Notes: a model not told the origin generated them from the letters alone. Counted from the first letter of the stretch, positions 43,853 to 57,044 are shown. The stretch: 64,000 nt of DNA from Kwoniella bestiolae CBS 10118 (GCF_000512585.2 NC_089241.1:1674001-1738000); one strand, 5' to 3'. A program made the numbers and translations.

Positions 43853-46582
43853 TTAGAGCTCGCTCTTAGCAGACTTGGAAGCCTTGGCACTAACGCTGCT
43901 CAAAGAAGCAGAGTAAGACGAAGCAGACTTGCTAGCTGACGATGCAGATGAAGCAGCGGCGACAGAAGCGGATGAAGCAGACTTGGAAGCTACAGAGTAG
44001 GCACTGCTGAGCGATTTCGAGAGCGAAGCTGAAGTTTCAGCGGCAGCTTTGGATGCTGAGACGGCAGAGAGTGACCATGACTTGGAGGCGGAAGAGGCTG
44101 AGAGCGAAGCAGAATGGGCGAAGACCGAGGCAGCGGAAGAAGCTGATGAAGCAAGGGAAGAGGCCGAAGAAGAGGCGTAAGAAGCAGCTGAGGAAGCTGA
44201 CTTGCTAGCGACGGAGGCGGCGGAGGTCAGTGAAGGGTTGTTGGCGGATTTGGCGGCGACGCTTGAAGCGGAAGAAGCAGCGGATGAGAGACTGCTAGAG
44301 AGGGATGAAGCGGCGGAGGAAGCAGCAGATGAGGCCGAAGAAGCGGAAGAGCTACGCGAGGAAAGTCTGTCATCAGTCGGGCACCTAATTAACGACTCTG
44401 CTAAACTTACATAGCGCTAACGGAAGCAACAGAGGCGGCAGAGGTGGCACTAGCACCGTAGTAGTTGGCTGCAGAGCTGGCGGAGGAGACAGCAACTTCG
44501 TAGACGGACGAGACGGAAGCGTAGGCCTTGTCAAGTTTCTCCTCGGCAGTCAACTTGGAGGCAGTAAGGAGCTATGTATGTAGATTGTTAGTCTTGGATC
44601 CTCATATGGCATGGAGTCAGTGTAGCTCACCTCAAGGACATGAGCGAGTTTCTCCTCAGCAAATTCAACACCACCAGAGATAGTCTCTCGGATAGAAGCG
44701 AGGATTTGCTCGACCTTGTTTTGGGATTGGACGTAGTGAACTAGCGTAGAAGAATTAGTCAGTTGCATGGACGATTCACAATTTGCTGCAACTCACTTCG
44801 AACCTCGTGCAAGAGCGAAGGTCTAGAGGTGAATTTAGTGTCATCAATACCGTAAGATCTGAGTTGAGCTCTGAGTCTAGCGTCGGGCCAAGCGAGGTAA
44901 GGGGCATTGGTGTTTTCCTTGTACTTTTGGGAGATGAGGTTTACCAACTGTTCGCATCATCGTCAGTTACAATCGACATGACCAACATGTTCTCTGAAAA
45001 ACTTACTTCATCTCGCTTAGCTTCAACATCAGACTTGAGGTAACCGTGGTCAACGAGCCAAGATCGGATTTCAGAGTCGTACCAACCGGACCAGACGGTG
45101 TTCTTGGATCGAGTGTAGTGTTCGCTGAGGAGTTTCTCGTATTTCTCTTTCTTGAGCTCGGCGGCGTCTGTGCTGCTGTTGTTGAATCGTTAATACCGGT
45201 GTTGAAGAAGAGGATGAAGGATATAAGAGAGGTTTTGTCAATTTGACACCTGTTTCGCATGTTCAATCGTCGGGATACGAAGAACAGCTGGTATAGGAGG
45301 AGGGAGGGGAAGAAGGGAGAATGAGACTCACATAACACCTTCAGAGATCAACCAATCTCTAGCTTGGGACTCTGACCAAGTAGAGTAAGCAGTGTCCTTG
45401 GCATCGTAGTAGTTGTTTTGCATGAGCTCGAGGAGCTTGTCTCTAGCGGTGGGTTCAGGGTGCACGATACCATGTTCGACTAACCATTCGTGGATGTTGG
45501 AAGTTGACCAAGCCTCGTAGATTGGTGAAGTGGCCTTGAGGTAGGCTACTCTGACGTTGTTGAGTAAAGCAGCCCGACCGGTAGGAGCAGGAGTTGAGAT
45601 GACATCGTGTTCCTCGAGCCAGGTTCGGAGTTGGTTGTCGTCCCAGGTAGAGAAGACGTAATCCTTGGTATCGTCGAATTTCTTTTGAGCTTTGGCAGAT
45701 GCGTAAGCTGCTTGGGAAGAGGCAGCGTAGTATCCTGATGAGATGGATGAGGCGGCACCGTAGCCTGCTGACGAGACGGATGAAGCTGCTTGGTCGGTTG
45801 GGTGACCGTAAGCGGCGGTAGAAGCGGCGTTGGCTCTGGTAAGCAGAAGAATAGTCAGCTGGTATACTAGGTGGTGAGTTGAATCTAACTCACAGTTGTC
45901 TAGCTTTGACCAAGAGAGCTTCTCGGTTGGAAGAAGGGGATACGACTCCTTTCTCCAATAACCACTCTCTCAATTGGCTTTCGGACCAGCTAAAATGGTA
46001 GATTCCACGTCAGTTGCCATGTTGGGCAATCTTCCTCAGACTCTGATCAACTTACGTTTCGAGCAGAGCCTCGCTGTAAGCTTCATAGTGAGCTTGAGCG
46101 GATCCAGCAGCGCCGGCACCCCACTAGGAAAACCCATAAAAGTCAGCTATCGATATTCATCACGCATTGAAAATTCAGCTCACCTTAGCAGCGGCGTCAG
46201 CGTTCTCAGCTACCTGCTTTTGGATTTCAGCGAGAGTAGCAGAGTCTTTAACGGCGATTCCCTGTTCCTTGAGGAAAGCTACCGATTGATCGAGCGACCA
46301 GTCCTCGTAGACGGCTGTATGGGTTCATGAATGGGTGGCGTAAAGGGAAGATCGACCAACAGGGTTGGGTATGAGGTGATCATATGAGGTTTTAGAGGTA
46401 TAAGAAGGAGGAGGGAAGGGAGAAATCAGAGAAGGAGAGAAGTTGGGTCAGCTCGATTCAAACTTGGAAGCAATGCAACGTAAGCCCCAGTGTCACTCAC
46501 GCTTATCCTTGCCGAACAATTTGGCTTCACCCCCCGCAGCGAGGGCGAGAGCAGTGATAACTAGGGTTTTTGATACTCTCAT
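43853..46582 (-). CDS. Ish1/Msc1-repeat protein with signal peptide and Ser/Ala-rich tail
   Basis: Start MRVSKTLVITALALAAGGEA at 46582 is a signal peptide. Seven Ish1-type repeats follow, each a W...LR.WL...G unit: DWSLDQSVAFLKEQGI, TWSESQLREWLLEKGVVSPS, TWDDNQLRTWLEEHDVIS, AWSTSNIHEWLVEHGIVHPE, TWSESQARDWLISEGVI, GWYDSEIRSWLVDHGYLKSD and AWPDARLRAQLRSYGIDD. The last ~200 residues are almost only Ser, Ala, Lys and Tyr (e.g. SSASSASSAASSAASSLSSS), ending KASKSAKSEL. Ish1/Msc1 proteins are stress-induced and sit at the nuclear envelope/ER in yeasts; KSEL could act as a weak HDEL-like ER retrieval signal. Exact function unknown. Confidence 0.85.
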
Positions 46583-47208
46583 GATGGTCTGTGAGTTATA
46601 CTAATGGCTACAGTGATGAAGTGATCTTCTCTCGTTATCAGTGATGATGATGATGAAGAAGAAGAGAGAGATAGGTATATGGATGAGAATAAAACGTAAA
46701 GGAGGAAGGGAAGGAAAGAGATGGTAGATGTTAAATAGAGTAGTGCTGGAATGCAACCTGTAGTGTTACTGGTACTGGTAGTGGGAATCAAGTTGACCAT
46801 CAAAGAGACTGTAGTGATGTCGGTAGATGACGTCAATGCGTTTGTTACTACTACTGTAATGACGCGACTACCACCATCACTGGCCATGGCGACATACCAT
46901 ACTATGTACCATATAACGGATTTGATCCCGTTTGTGGCGGTTGCATCAACCAGCCATCTCCTGCAGATACAGATCTTGCTGAAATGGAATGGGTGATCGA
47001 GAGAAAGACAGACTACAAGAAACAACAATACATGAACTGCAAGATACTTAATTATAATGTTTGATACTATGTGATTATAAAGTACTACCAAAGGTATGAA
47101 TCAAAGGAAGTGACAAAAGCCCAAAAGACAATGTGTAACTCGCACGACAAGTACTGACAAAATTAGAAGAATCGTATATCACGTTAATCATGCACTCTTC
47201 CTCCGTGG
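46583..47208. promoter_or_regulatory. Promoter region of the Ish1-repeat gene
   Basis: About 620 bases upstream of the Ish1-repeat start and downstream of the C2 gene. Short open frames on both strands show no coding character. Confidence 0.3.
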
Positions 47209-49257
47209 TTAAGCCTGATCATCCCTCTCCTCTCTCTCCTCTCTCTCCTTCTTCCCTCCTTTCGCCTTAGTCTTCTCCTTCAACCCATTAACACCCTCCC
47301 TAGCGGTCTTCTGAGGATTCTCCAGCGCCTCAACGCCCCTCTCCAATCCCCCCTTTACCTCACTCCCCTCACCATCCCCATCCTCTTCCTGTTCGGCAGC
47401 CCGTCTATCCAAATCCTCTTCATCAGAAGAAGAGATCGATCCTCCATCATCGCCCAGGGAAGATACACTGGAAGTCTGTCCAAATACCAGATGATCTCCC
47501 TCCTTACTCTTGACTTTCCTCTGTTGCGACTTGATCTTATCTAACTTATCATCATCACAAGCCATCACTCTGATTTTCAGACCTGGGAAATTGGCTTTGA
47601 GGAAATCGGTGAGGACAGGTATGAGTTTTTTGTCGGGTCGGTAGGTCCCACTGTCATTATCGATTATGAGCTCGTACGCCGATGGGTCTTTTGGGGGATC
47701 TTCTTTGGGTGGTCCGTCTGGAATGGGGTCGGGTGGATGGGTGCGTTGGTGTGAGTCGGCAGAGGATTGGTCGGGGTGGGAGAGACGTCGGATCAGGAAT
47801 TCACCGGACCATGCTATGTATCGCTATGTGAGGTGAGGTAGATTAGCAATGACCAGATGCGGCAATTTCGAGGAGAGAGTGGGGAGAAAGAAGGGGTCAT
47901 GTCATTCATCATACTAGTCGCAAATACAGAATAGACCAAACTCACATTAACATCCGAATGCATCGTATGTTTACTCAGCAAATCAATCCCAAACTCCTTC
48001 CCCGTCTCCGTGAACCTCAACAGCCCATCAAGCGTAATGACATAGGTGAAAATCCTACCACCTTGATCATAATGACACATATCCAAGAACTTCAAGGTGA
48101 CCTGCTTCTTCAGATCATTTCCTTCATAGTGTCCATCCTCGCCTTCATTGGTCTGTTGAGACTTGCCCTTCTCTCCCTTACCAGACTCCATCTTATATTC
48201 CCACTCCCCATACTTAGTCTGTCTATCGAAATTATATATCCTCTCATGTTGATGATGCAGCGCTTTGTTGAGTACCCTCCCTCTCAGTCCAGTAGCTTCG
48301 AACATCCCTCCAACGAAGGTTTTGAATTCCACATATCGGTGATACAGCTCGTTCGGGACTGGGCCGGTAAGTTGAAGTTCGTTTGCTTGGAAGCTGGGCG
48401 GGAGGGTGTAGTGATTAAGGAGTATGGAGAGATCGTTGAGACATTGAGATTGCGAGCAGGTATAGGAAATACCACATCATCATGGATGATACAGTCAAAA
48501 TGAGGGTAGACCAAGGAAGAAAGACAAAGAGACAATATCAAACAATCAGCAACCACGTTACATCCTCACATCCTCATCTTTATCTGAGAAAATAGTAAAC
48601 TCACTTATACTTCTCAACCCCCTTATCATCCTTCCCCTTAACCCCCGCCAACCGTCCAATAAGTGGACTATAATGCACCCACCAGAACTGACTAACAGTA
48701 TAACTCTTCCCCACATCCATCTTCTCCGGTGTTCGTCCAAGTACCTCAATACTCAATACCAACCTCGCGTGTAATTCCCGTCTTCCAACGAGGTGACAAG
48801 CCCATCTCGCCCCATATGCTCTAAGGTCCGCACCGGTTTTCTTCACTTTATATTCCTGTTTCACTATTCCCTTCCATCCTTCATCAATATGCCCCGTCGA
48901 CACCTCAACTTTCCCCAGACGATCATCATGATCTGAGGGATCTTCATCGTATATCCTTGCGCTCAGATCCAACCCATCGCCAGGAATTCCAGCAATCACC
49001 CAGGAGGATTCCCAGGAAGGTTCGAGACATTTCCTTATAGTTTTAGATCTCCAACGGAGGTAGGGATCATGCGAATGACGGACTTTCTGGGACGTCTTTA
49101 CTTGGGCGAGGACGAAGGGGTCCGCTGAACCGGAGCCGAAATCTGCTACGGGGAGGTTGGACGCCGAGTGGAATGTGATGCGCACGGTGTATGTTGGTCC
49201 GGAGGAGGGGGGGACGGGGGTGGGGTCGTACCCCCCTGCGGGTTTATCGTCGCCCAT
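47209..49257 (-). CDS. C2-domain protein, fungal family of unknown function
   Basis: Start MGDDKPAGGYDPTPVPPSSG at 49257. The N-terminal C2 domain includes YTVRITFHSASNLPVADFGS, GSADPFVLAQVKT, TIRKCLEPSWESSWVIAGIP and ARIYDEDPSDHDDRLGKVEV, with Asp residues in both Ca-binding loops, so calcium-dependent membrane binding is plausible. Later exons contain LNDLSILLNHYTLPPSFQAN, ELYHRYVEFKTFVGGMFEAT and LKFLDMCHYDQGGRIFTYVI, LDGLLRFTETGKEFGIDLLS, then AWSGEFLIRRLSHPDQSS and an acidic/basic tail ending EREERDDQA at 47209. I do not recognise the middle region by name. The splice positions in 47800-48600 were only partly resolved. Confidence 0.7.
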
Positions 49258-50185
49258 GGTTATGGTAGATTAGGTGGGTTGATTGTCGAGTCACAAGGCT
49301 GTGTTGAGGAATGCTCGGATGCTCTGTCAAAGTGTGAAGAAGTGATTGATTGGATTGATGGCGGATTACAGATTGGAGAGTGAAGATGCAGCAGGAATGA
49401 ACTAGCTTGCGTGTATGTAGCCATAAGAATATAAGTGGAAGAGAAGAGAGAAGAGCGATGATGAAAGAAAGTAGGTTGAAAACAAAGCAGTACGAAGTAC
49501 GAAGATAGATTTGACAACCTAAAAATAAAACAAAGGAGATTAAGCTTACTCGCACCTAGCCGAAAATTGTTCAGTACAGTACTCGTATTTGTAAACAAAG
49601 ATGACGTCAGCTTGAGCGTGAGCGTGAACTTACACTGCACTCTTGCTCGTATCGCTGGTCAAGTCTCAACGAGTTGCAGTGTTCCAGTCAGAGTCAAGTC
49701 ATGTCGTGAGGATGCAGATGCAGTGGTGCCAATTCCATCAACCCCACAAGACGGTCAGAGGGGGAAGCTTGGTTTCATGAAAGGCACATCATTTGGCATT
49801 CCTGTACAACGCTGCTACTCACTTGGCACTGATACTTTGCAATACTGTGTCCGGTATCTGTTTGTCCCTTCTGCATATAACATACACGTAGTAAACAGTC
49901 AGTGTGCAAATTGAATCAAACAGCTGCGAATCAAAATGATTCGACGAATGATTGAATGACAACCAGCTCGCAGAGTCGTCCTCGTCTCTCACGGCGATCA
50001 ATCGTACCATGAATAATCTACCTTGTATTTGTTGCATGATCTACTAACGTACGCTATAACCTAAAAACCTATCTCTGTATGTATATATAATCCTTGATCC
50101 TATCTATATATGTATATCTATTCCAATGATGATGGTACAACACCCACTACACCCAATCCCCCTAAATCGCTAAAGAATAAGTAAT
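49258..50185. other. Intergenic region with no gene seen
   Basis: Promoter of the C2-domain gene and 3' UTR of the RhoGEF. Contains a TA-rich run (about 50080-50115). No gene was recognised. Confidence 0.3.
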
Positions 50186-53100
50186 CTACGCAGCATACCC
50201 CATCTGCCATTCACCTTCCATCTCCCTATAAACCTCATGCACCTCCACTTCTCCTTCCTCCAGCACCTCCTTCTCCTCAATCACGTACTCGCTCCCCCTC
50301 CCCGACATTCCAGAGGTAGATACCTGCCCCAACATCCCAAGGAGGGAACTCATATTGTTTAATACCGGACAGGTAAGATTGGACATTCCTCCAGAGTTTG
50401 AGGGGGTGGACGAAGAAGACGAAGATGAAGAAGATTTCAGTGATCTGAGTGAGGGGGAGGTACTCAGACTTCCCATGGACAAGTGAGAGGGGATGGTGAA
50501 TGCTGTTGTTATTGGCGATAGGGGATGTCTGGCGGAGTGAGCGATGGGCATTAAAGTCAGGCTGAACAAGTTTGAGTACCCTATCGATAGTAAAAGCAAA
50601 AGTGACAGTATTAGCTGATATACTCCTGACACCTATATCTTCTGACAAGACTCGAACAGCAGACAGTCATAGTAGGCAGTAAAACTCACCATTCCACCCA
50701 CTCCAATCCCTGACCTCCCCAACCTTCCCCACCCCACCTTCCCCCTCTCCCAGAACCCTCAACGTCGAAACCCCCTTATTCCTCTTATTACCCCCGACCC
50801 CGAACAAGCCAGATTTCTCCTGCACACTCTGACCAAGAATCACAAGATCATCAAAAACCAATATCGCCAGTACCTCCTCCTTCTTCTTGTGGGTCTTAAT
50901 GCTCGGCGTACTGGGTCGGGAAGTAGAATAGTAAGAATTGACATCCATGAAGCTTGATGTGGAAGATGGCGACCTGTTTATACCCGGTCTAGAAGGTGAT
51001 GGGGAAGAGTGTTTGGTTATGCTATTTGACCTTGAGGGGGGACCAGAGTAGAAGGACGATCCATTTGACGATACGGAGAATGCACTGGTCCTCGAGGGGG
51101 TGAGGGAGGCAGAGAAGTCCCAAGGAGAAACTGAGGGAGCAGAGGAAGATACGGAGGATGAGATGGATCCTCTTGAGGAATGCATTGATCCTGCTCTGGC
51201 TCTTGCTCCAAGTGCCGAAGAGAGATCTTTGGAAGGTGGGACTCTGATTACTTGTCCTTGACCTAGTAACTTCCTTCCTCGAATGGCAAGAGTGAAATCC
51301 TCGGGTAATCCCACCAGACGACTCTCCAAGGCTTGCAGTTGCTCGAAATCCTCTTCTCGCGCTTTGGTAGCTTGTAAATTGAGGATGATACTTTCCGTCG
51401 TAGAAAGAAGAGATAAGATCTCAGGATGTACAGGATGAGGATGAGGAGTCGCGTCGAGTAGACGCTACGTACATTCACTCTCATCAGCTCGTCCATTACA
51501 CATTTTGTGCCTTCTGTAAGCAGCTTTGAGCTCACCTTCAAGAACAAAGGATACTTGGTCAACCTCTGAACAGGCTTCAACAGCATACTACCCAGACTCA
51601 TCGACCCCAAGACCTCCTCTTTCATCTGCATCCTCACAAACTCCCCAAAGACACTATCGGGATCTCTAACATTCTCTTCAACAAGACTAACGACACTTTC
51701 GAACCTTATCAAATACCATTCGTGAACTTCCAACCTCTGTACCCAATTCTTGAAGGTCGATACGAAGTTGCCCACATCCAAGATATCCGATCGTCTTCGC
51801 ATATCTCGTTCCGTCGCCGAAATGACTCCATGAGCATGAGCAATACATTCGAGACAATCGAATAAGTCGGTGATCTTTCCAGGTATACCGTCTATCCACT
51901 TGCCCTGTGGAGTTTTGAGCGGAATGGCGAAAAGCCTCAAGACGGTCCTCATGCTTTTAATGAAAGTATGTTCGGTCTCGCACATCTCCCAAATGATTTC
52001 CTGCCGTTTGATCTCCATTGGCCCATAGTTCTCCAACAGGCGAGTATATATCTCGTCATTTGGTAGCGAAGATCGCCAAGTCGATGTAGGCGTGACAGGT
52101 AAGATGGGAGAGACGGGTTCGAGGGACTTGGAATATCCTGAAGAAGCCACTTCGAATACTTCTTTCCTTGCTCTGGTGGCTGGTCGGGGTGGCTCGGGCG
52201 TACGAGATAGTAGATCAGAGGACGATCTGAACTGTCTAGGTCTTCTAGGTGGAGTGGAGTTGGGTTGTTTTCTCGATCCCGAATCTCGTCTGACAGGGGT
52301 GAAGTCGATCTTGGGCGAATTGAGGGTAGCAGTACTGGGCGATGTGCATATTTGTCTGATAGATTGTTGGGATTGTCGTCTCGGTTCAGGCCATCCATGA
52401 GATTCAGCGATCTCAGGTTGAATGACTGATTTCGTTGATTCGAAGGGATCGTACTTCATCGGATGAGAGATCGAATGGACGGGACTGGCAAGTACCTCTT
52501 CAGACGAGGAAGACATGATGAATGATTCGTCTGAGCACTCCGACTGAGGCTCAGAACCGAAGTTGAGATGATCGCTACCACTGCCACTTGTCCAATCGTA
52601 CGATCCAGTATTGTTATCGTCTTGCCTTTCCTGGTATTGCGGTTCTGGTGAGAAGAGGTTCTCTTCAGATACAGTGTTCTCACTAAATGACCAAGGCTGA
52701 TTGAAATCTAAATTAGCTACTAGACCTCTCAAAGCTGATAATCTCCTCTGAGCAGAATCGCGCTTTCTGCCACCTAGAGTGACGGAAGCTGGTTCTTCCA
52801 AAGCGGATGCCAAAGCTGTACTGGATTCGGGAGCAGTCGTGATGGTAGGTTTCGACGGGATCTCAGTGAAGAATGGACGAGGTGTGGAAGCTGGCGAGAC
52901 AGTGATTGTGGAAATTGAATCTCCAGATGGTGAGATACTCCTTGAGAAACTGGTTTGAGGGGGTACCAAGTCCGATTGTGATTGAGGCGTTAATGAGATA
53001 GGTCTTGGGGCGAGTAATGGTGACTTTCTCGGGTTCGACGCAGAAGCAGAGGCAGGTGAGGGATATGCTGAAGTGGCTCGTCTTGCTGGTCTTGGTGGAG

Positions 53101-53953
53101 TTCCTCCAGGCGAAGGGATCGTAACAGTTGGTCTGGTAGATGATCTACTGGGTGTTCGTTCATTTGTGGGAGAGGATGCCGAACCAGTTATAGGCGGAGT
53201 AGGCAGGCAGGCCATATCTTCTAGACTGGTATTTGATTTACTCCCATACGAGACTGAGACTGCCCTAGATCTTCTACCTTCTCTACTGACTACGATCTGT
53301 ACTTCGTCGGTAAGACCCAATCCAAGACCTATCCCGTCTGAAGTGTAATTCACTGCCACTCGTTTGGACCTGAGGCTGCTTGCCGGGGAGGCGTAAGGAG
53401 ATTGGTGCAGTTCGGGTGTAGTGGCGATTGATAAAGGAAGGGCAGGAAGAAGCTTTGAGCTGGATTTGGATGTTCGATGGGTTCGCACGGGAGGTGGTGG
53501 AGTTGAAACCCTCTGTGAAGTCGTGGAAGAGGAAGATGCAGTGGAAGAAGATGAGGAGGAAGATGCTGATCGTACAATGGGAGATGAGGTGAGATGAAGT
53601 GAAGGTGATGCGGGTGGGAAAGGGATACCGTACATCGTTGACGTTGCTGGTGAAGCTGATGGGAGAGGCGGTACAGGTGGTGCTGCCCTGTGAGGGGAGA
53701 GTACATGTTTTGATGATCTTGTCATTGAAGTATACGGGGATATCTGAGCGGTGAGAATAGTGAATTAGCAGTGTCGTTATTGATGATCAATGAATTGCAG
53801 AACGGGACAAGGGATGGTGAGACTAGCACTTACAGGATTATCCCATTGAGGTAACGGGGGAGTATCAATAGAATGGAATGATAAGCTTGAACAGGATCTA
53901 CTATTTGGTGATCTAGGCTGTCGAAGAGGTGGTGATGAGAATGAGTTTGGCAT
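50186..53953 (-). CDS. Rho guanine-nucleotide exchange factor (DH-PH)
   Basis: First exon MPNSFSSPPLRQPRSPNSRS at 53953 splices in frame to ISPYTSMTRSSKHVLSPH. A long Ser/Pro-rich disordered region (about 550 residues) precedes the DH domain: RQEIIWEMCETEHTFIKSMR (CR1), WIDGIPGKITDLFDCLECIA, NFVSTFKNWVQRLEVHEWYL, and the CR3 signature LGSMLLKPVQRLTKYPLFLK, then RLLDATPHPHPVHPEILSLL. The PH region is interrupted by Ser-rich inserts: FTLAIRGRKLLGQGQVIRVP, KKEEVLAILVFDDLVILGQS, GVSTLRVLGEGEGGVGKVGE, WNGYSNLFSLTLMPIAHSA. It ends EGEWQMGYAA. It should activate a Rho/Cdc42-type GTPase in polarity or cell-wall signalling; which GTPase cannot be told. Confidence 0.85.
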
Positions 53954-55746
53954 GATGGAAAGATGAAAGACGAAAGCGGTGAGGACGAGAGTGAAACAAG
54001 GGTCAAGGGCGTAGGTGATCTTTGTCTGTCTAAGAAATTGATTGTCTTTGTGTCTCTGTGTGTTATCCTCTTTGATCTAAAAGGGGATCCGATTACGGGA
54101 AGAAAGAGGATGATCAATCTTGAGTCTGATTCATCTGAACCATATGTCCTGATTCAAAAGATGTGATCTTACCCAAAAGCAGAATGAATTATCAAGGGAG
54201 TCAAGCCTGGCTGAGTATGATGTAGTGATGATGCTCTTCTTTCGGTAATGTTGTTGTTTACTTGATGGATGTACAGCCCGATCGAAATGCCAATCGAGAT
54301 TGATATTGATGGGGTTGGAGCGAGGTGAGAGGGGCAGGGAGAGGTGGGAAATTCCAGTCCAGACCGGTTTATTATTTTTTCACACCACGTTTTTCCCTTT
54401 TCCTTCTTTCGACCAGCTAGTTCCAGTACCCGATTATCACTAGAGGTAACGTGTGCGATTGTTGTTGTTGATGTCCAGCCTTGAGACTTGAGACACCGCC
54501 CAAACGAAACCTATCTTATCCGGAAGGTAGGGGTTGATATGATTGATCGATGACGATACCAGATCGTCGATATACCGTGTCGTATCCACTTGTGTAAATG
54601 TCGATATGCTATGCTATGCAGTATCAGGCATCAAGCCTGGTAGAATGAGAGTGAGAAGGAGAAAACCGAAAGAAATGATGAGAATGAGGGGAAGTGATCG
54701 ATAATGCCTTTGGAATCATGAATGATTGATCCTCCTCTCTGACTGAAACCTAAATAAAATAGTGATCAGCCAGGAGAGTGAGTAAGATGATTGACCGATG
54801 AGAATCGTCTTTCAAGAAAAGGGTACTCACATTCACAAAGACAAAAGACACACCATCCGCCATTATCATCAATCTTCGGATGAAAGCAGTGTGAATTGTG
54901 AATTGTGAATTGTGATGCTACATCCCCAATCACGAAAAAGGGGGGTGAATGATATTTGATTATTGATTGTGTCTGTGTGATTTCGTTCTGGACTTTCAGT
55001 GTTCCTGTCGCAGCTCCTTTGATGATCCTGCATGAGATTAGCTTAGCTCGTACAGTGTATGATGTATGATTATCGGCAAGGGAATATGAGACGAGTTAGC
55101 ACCGTTCATCATGTCCGTGTACTAGTATAACGAATGGATCAACGCGTCAAGCAGACAAAAGAATGATGAGATTCAGCAACCACCCTCAGACGGATTAATT
55201 AATCAATAAGGAACATGGGATCAAGCACAGCATCTTACTGATGAGGTGAAGAGAGGGAGGATCGTGTGTATCATAATCAATGTTACATGTTTACAAACAC
55301 ATGGAAAAGAGTTTATTGTGTATCTGAAGGTGACGTTTCATGATTTCCCCTGTCGGTGCTATCTTAGCATGTTTGTGTGTAGTGAGAGGAACCGAAGTTC
55401 GGTCGGGTTGTGTTCCTTCGGATGTCTCTTCATTCGAGAAGGGTGATTGTAGGAATGTTCTGCATGAGTCAGATAATGTTCGATGATGTTGACGATGTAT
55501 ACTATGCAAAATACACTCGCAGAGATGAGCTACGGTGGTGTACGGTTGGTATTCATTCACCGGGTATGATGATGTACTCCACCCTGAGTAAGCAAAGCAT
55601 CACTCACTCGTATGAGCAAATTCGATGATGAATAATTACGTTCCGTCTGATTTTGGCCACTACAATTACAAATCGAATCGTATAAATACACCTCACTCCA
55701 TATTCCATCCATTTCTTTCCTTCTTAGACAGCATAGAAACAGATAA
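53954..55746. other. Divergent intergenic region with 5' UTR intron of the RhoGEF
   Basis: About 1.8 kb between the divergent RhoGEF and glutaredoxin genes. On the minus strand a good intron, GTGAGT donor at 54830, GGCTGATCA branch-like site and TTTAG acceptor at 54750, suggests a spliced RhoGEF leader. Three tandem copies of gtgaattgt occur at about 54891-54917. No coding gene was seen. Confidence 0.4.
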
Positions 55747-56531
55747 ATGTTAACAGCTCTAAGACGTATCAACGTTTTATCATCCCATTTAATTGCTAGA
55801 CCGACTACTACCTTCCAATCAGTCAAACTGGGTTCCTCATTCTCAACATCATCACCAGCAATGTCAGCTGAAATCAAGCAACTCGTCGATAAGACAATCA
55901 AGGAGAACAAGGCTGTCGTCTTCTCCAAGACTTACTGTCCTGTAAGCATCCTTCTATCATCGATCGTGGTAGCCTAGCTATAGAACAAGATGATCTACAC
56001 ATACGAGTATAGATGCTAATACCCGATTCCACGTAGTACTGCAAGAGAGCCAAGTCATACCTCCAAGAGGATACTAGCGATATCGCCATCTTCGAGTGAG
56101 TCATCTCCGTCATCTCCATCATCTCCCTTCCACTCACAAAATCATCTCATTTAAATGATGTATGCTGATTCTCATGAATCGCATGATAGACTCGACGAGC
56201 GAGATGATGGATGTGAGTGTCCTGCAAAAGTTCTTTTCCGTCATTTCCGGGATGTTCTTAGCGCTTCTACTACCACACCATCCTTTGAACATACGACCTT
56301 CCGCCGTACCTCATCTCACCACCCTTTCAAACCTACGTTTATTCATGAATGGCAGTAGACCTCTCGCTGACACCTCATACCAATATCACAGCCGCAATCC
56401 AAGCATACCTCAAAGAAATCAACGGCCAAGGAACAGTCCCCCACGTATACCTCAACCAAGAGTTCATCGGAGGTTCTTCCGATCTCTTGAAGCTCTCTCA
56501 CGACCAAATCAAGCAGAAGATCTCCGCTTAG
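55747..56531 (+). CDS. Dithiol glutaredoxin (CPYC), probably dual-targeted
   Basis: Exons join as ...AVVFSKTYCP|YCKRAKSYLQEDTSDIAIFE|LDERDDG|SAIQAYLKEINGQGTVPHVY and then LNQEFIGGSSDLLKLSHDQI. The CPYC active site is split by an intron between Pro and Tyr. The TVP and GG(S)SD glutathione-binding motifs are intact, so this is an active class I glutaredoxin, reducing protein disulfides and glutathionylated thiols. The first ATG (55747) opens a basic, Ser-rich presequence, MLTALRRINVLSSHLIARPT; a second in-frame ATG at 55861 (MSAEIKQLVDKTIKEN) starts right at the family's normal N-terminus. This layout resembles yeast GRX2, which makes mitochondrial and cytosolic forms from two starts. Confidence 0.92.
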
Positions 56532-57044
56532 AGTGGTATATTGGATCAGAATAAGAGATTGCGAAAGTAGTGACAAGTATAATCTTGATAGATCGTTGAA
56601 ATGAAGTATGAATTAGTTGAGTGGTCGTGCCGTCGTTGTTAACGTACATCCATCCGGAATCCACTCATCGACTCTCTGTCTCAGTTCTTAGAGGTTATCT
56701 GAATGTTGTTACGACATCAGAAGTACGTCACCTGTGTACTTGCACTCGTATTGACTCGACCTCCGTGTTCATCATTCACCTCTCCTGCCCATTTCGGCCA
56801 TTAACTTCCGCTCTTTTAAGCACACAAAATATCGACCTAAATCCAAGCTGTAGACAGTTCCCGATTACCTCTCTCTTCCAAATTTATATTCTCCCCACCA
56901 TCGTTTCTCAACTTTCCATCCCGGACCGTCCGGGCATCATTTGTTGCTGCGGTGGAGATTGAAAACCGGATATGTATTTCGCGAGCTGAAAATCTTTTAC
57001 TGATATCTCGGTGGACAACAGTTGAAGGAGGAGGACGGCGCAGT
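56532..57044. other. Convergent intergenic region with no gene seen
   Basis: 3' sequence between the glutaredoxin gene and the minus-strand orphan. No feature was recognised. Confidence 0.3.

Noticed and set aside
44202..44414. Plus-strand open frame rich in Glu/Ala
   Set aside because: It is the antisense of the Ser/Ala-rich tail of the Ish1-repeat protein.
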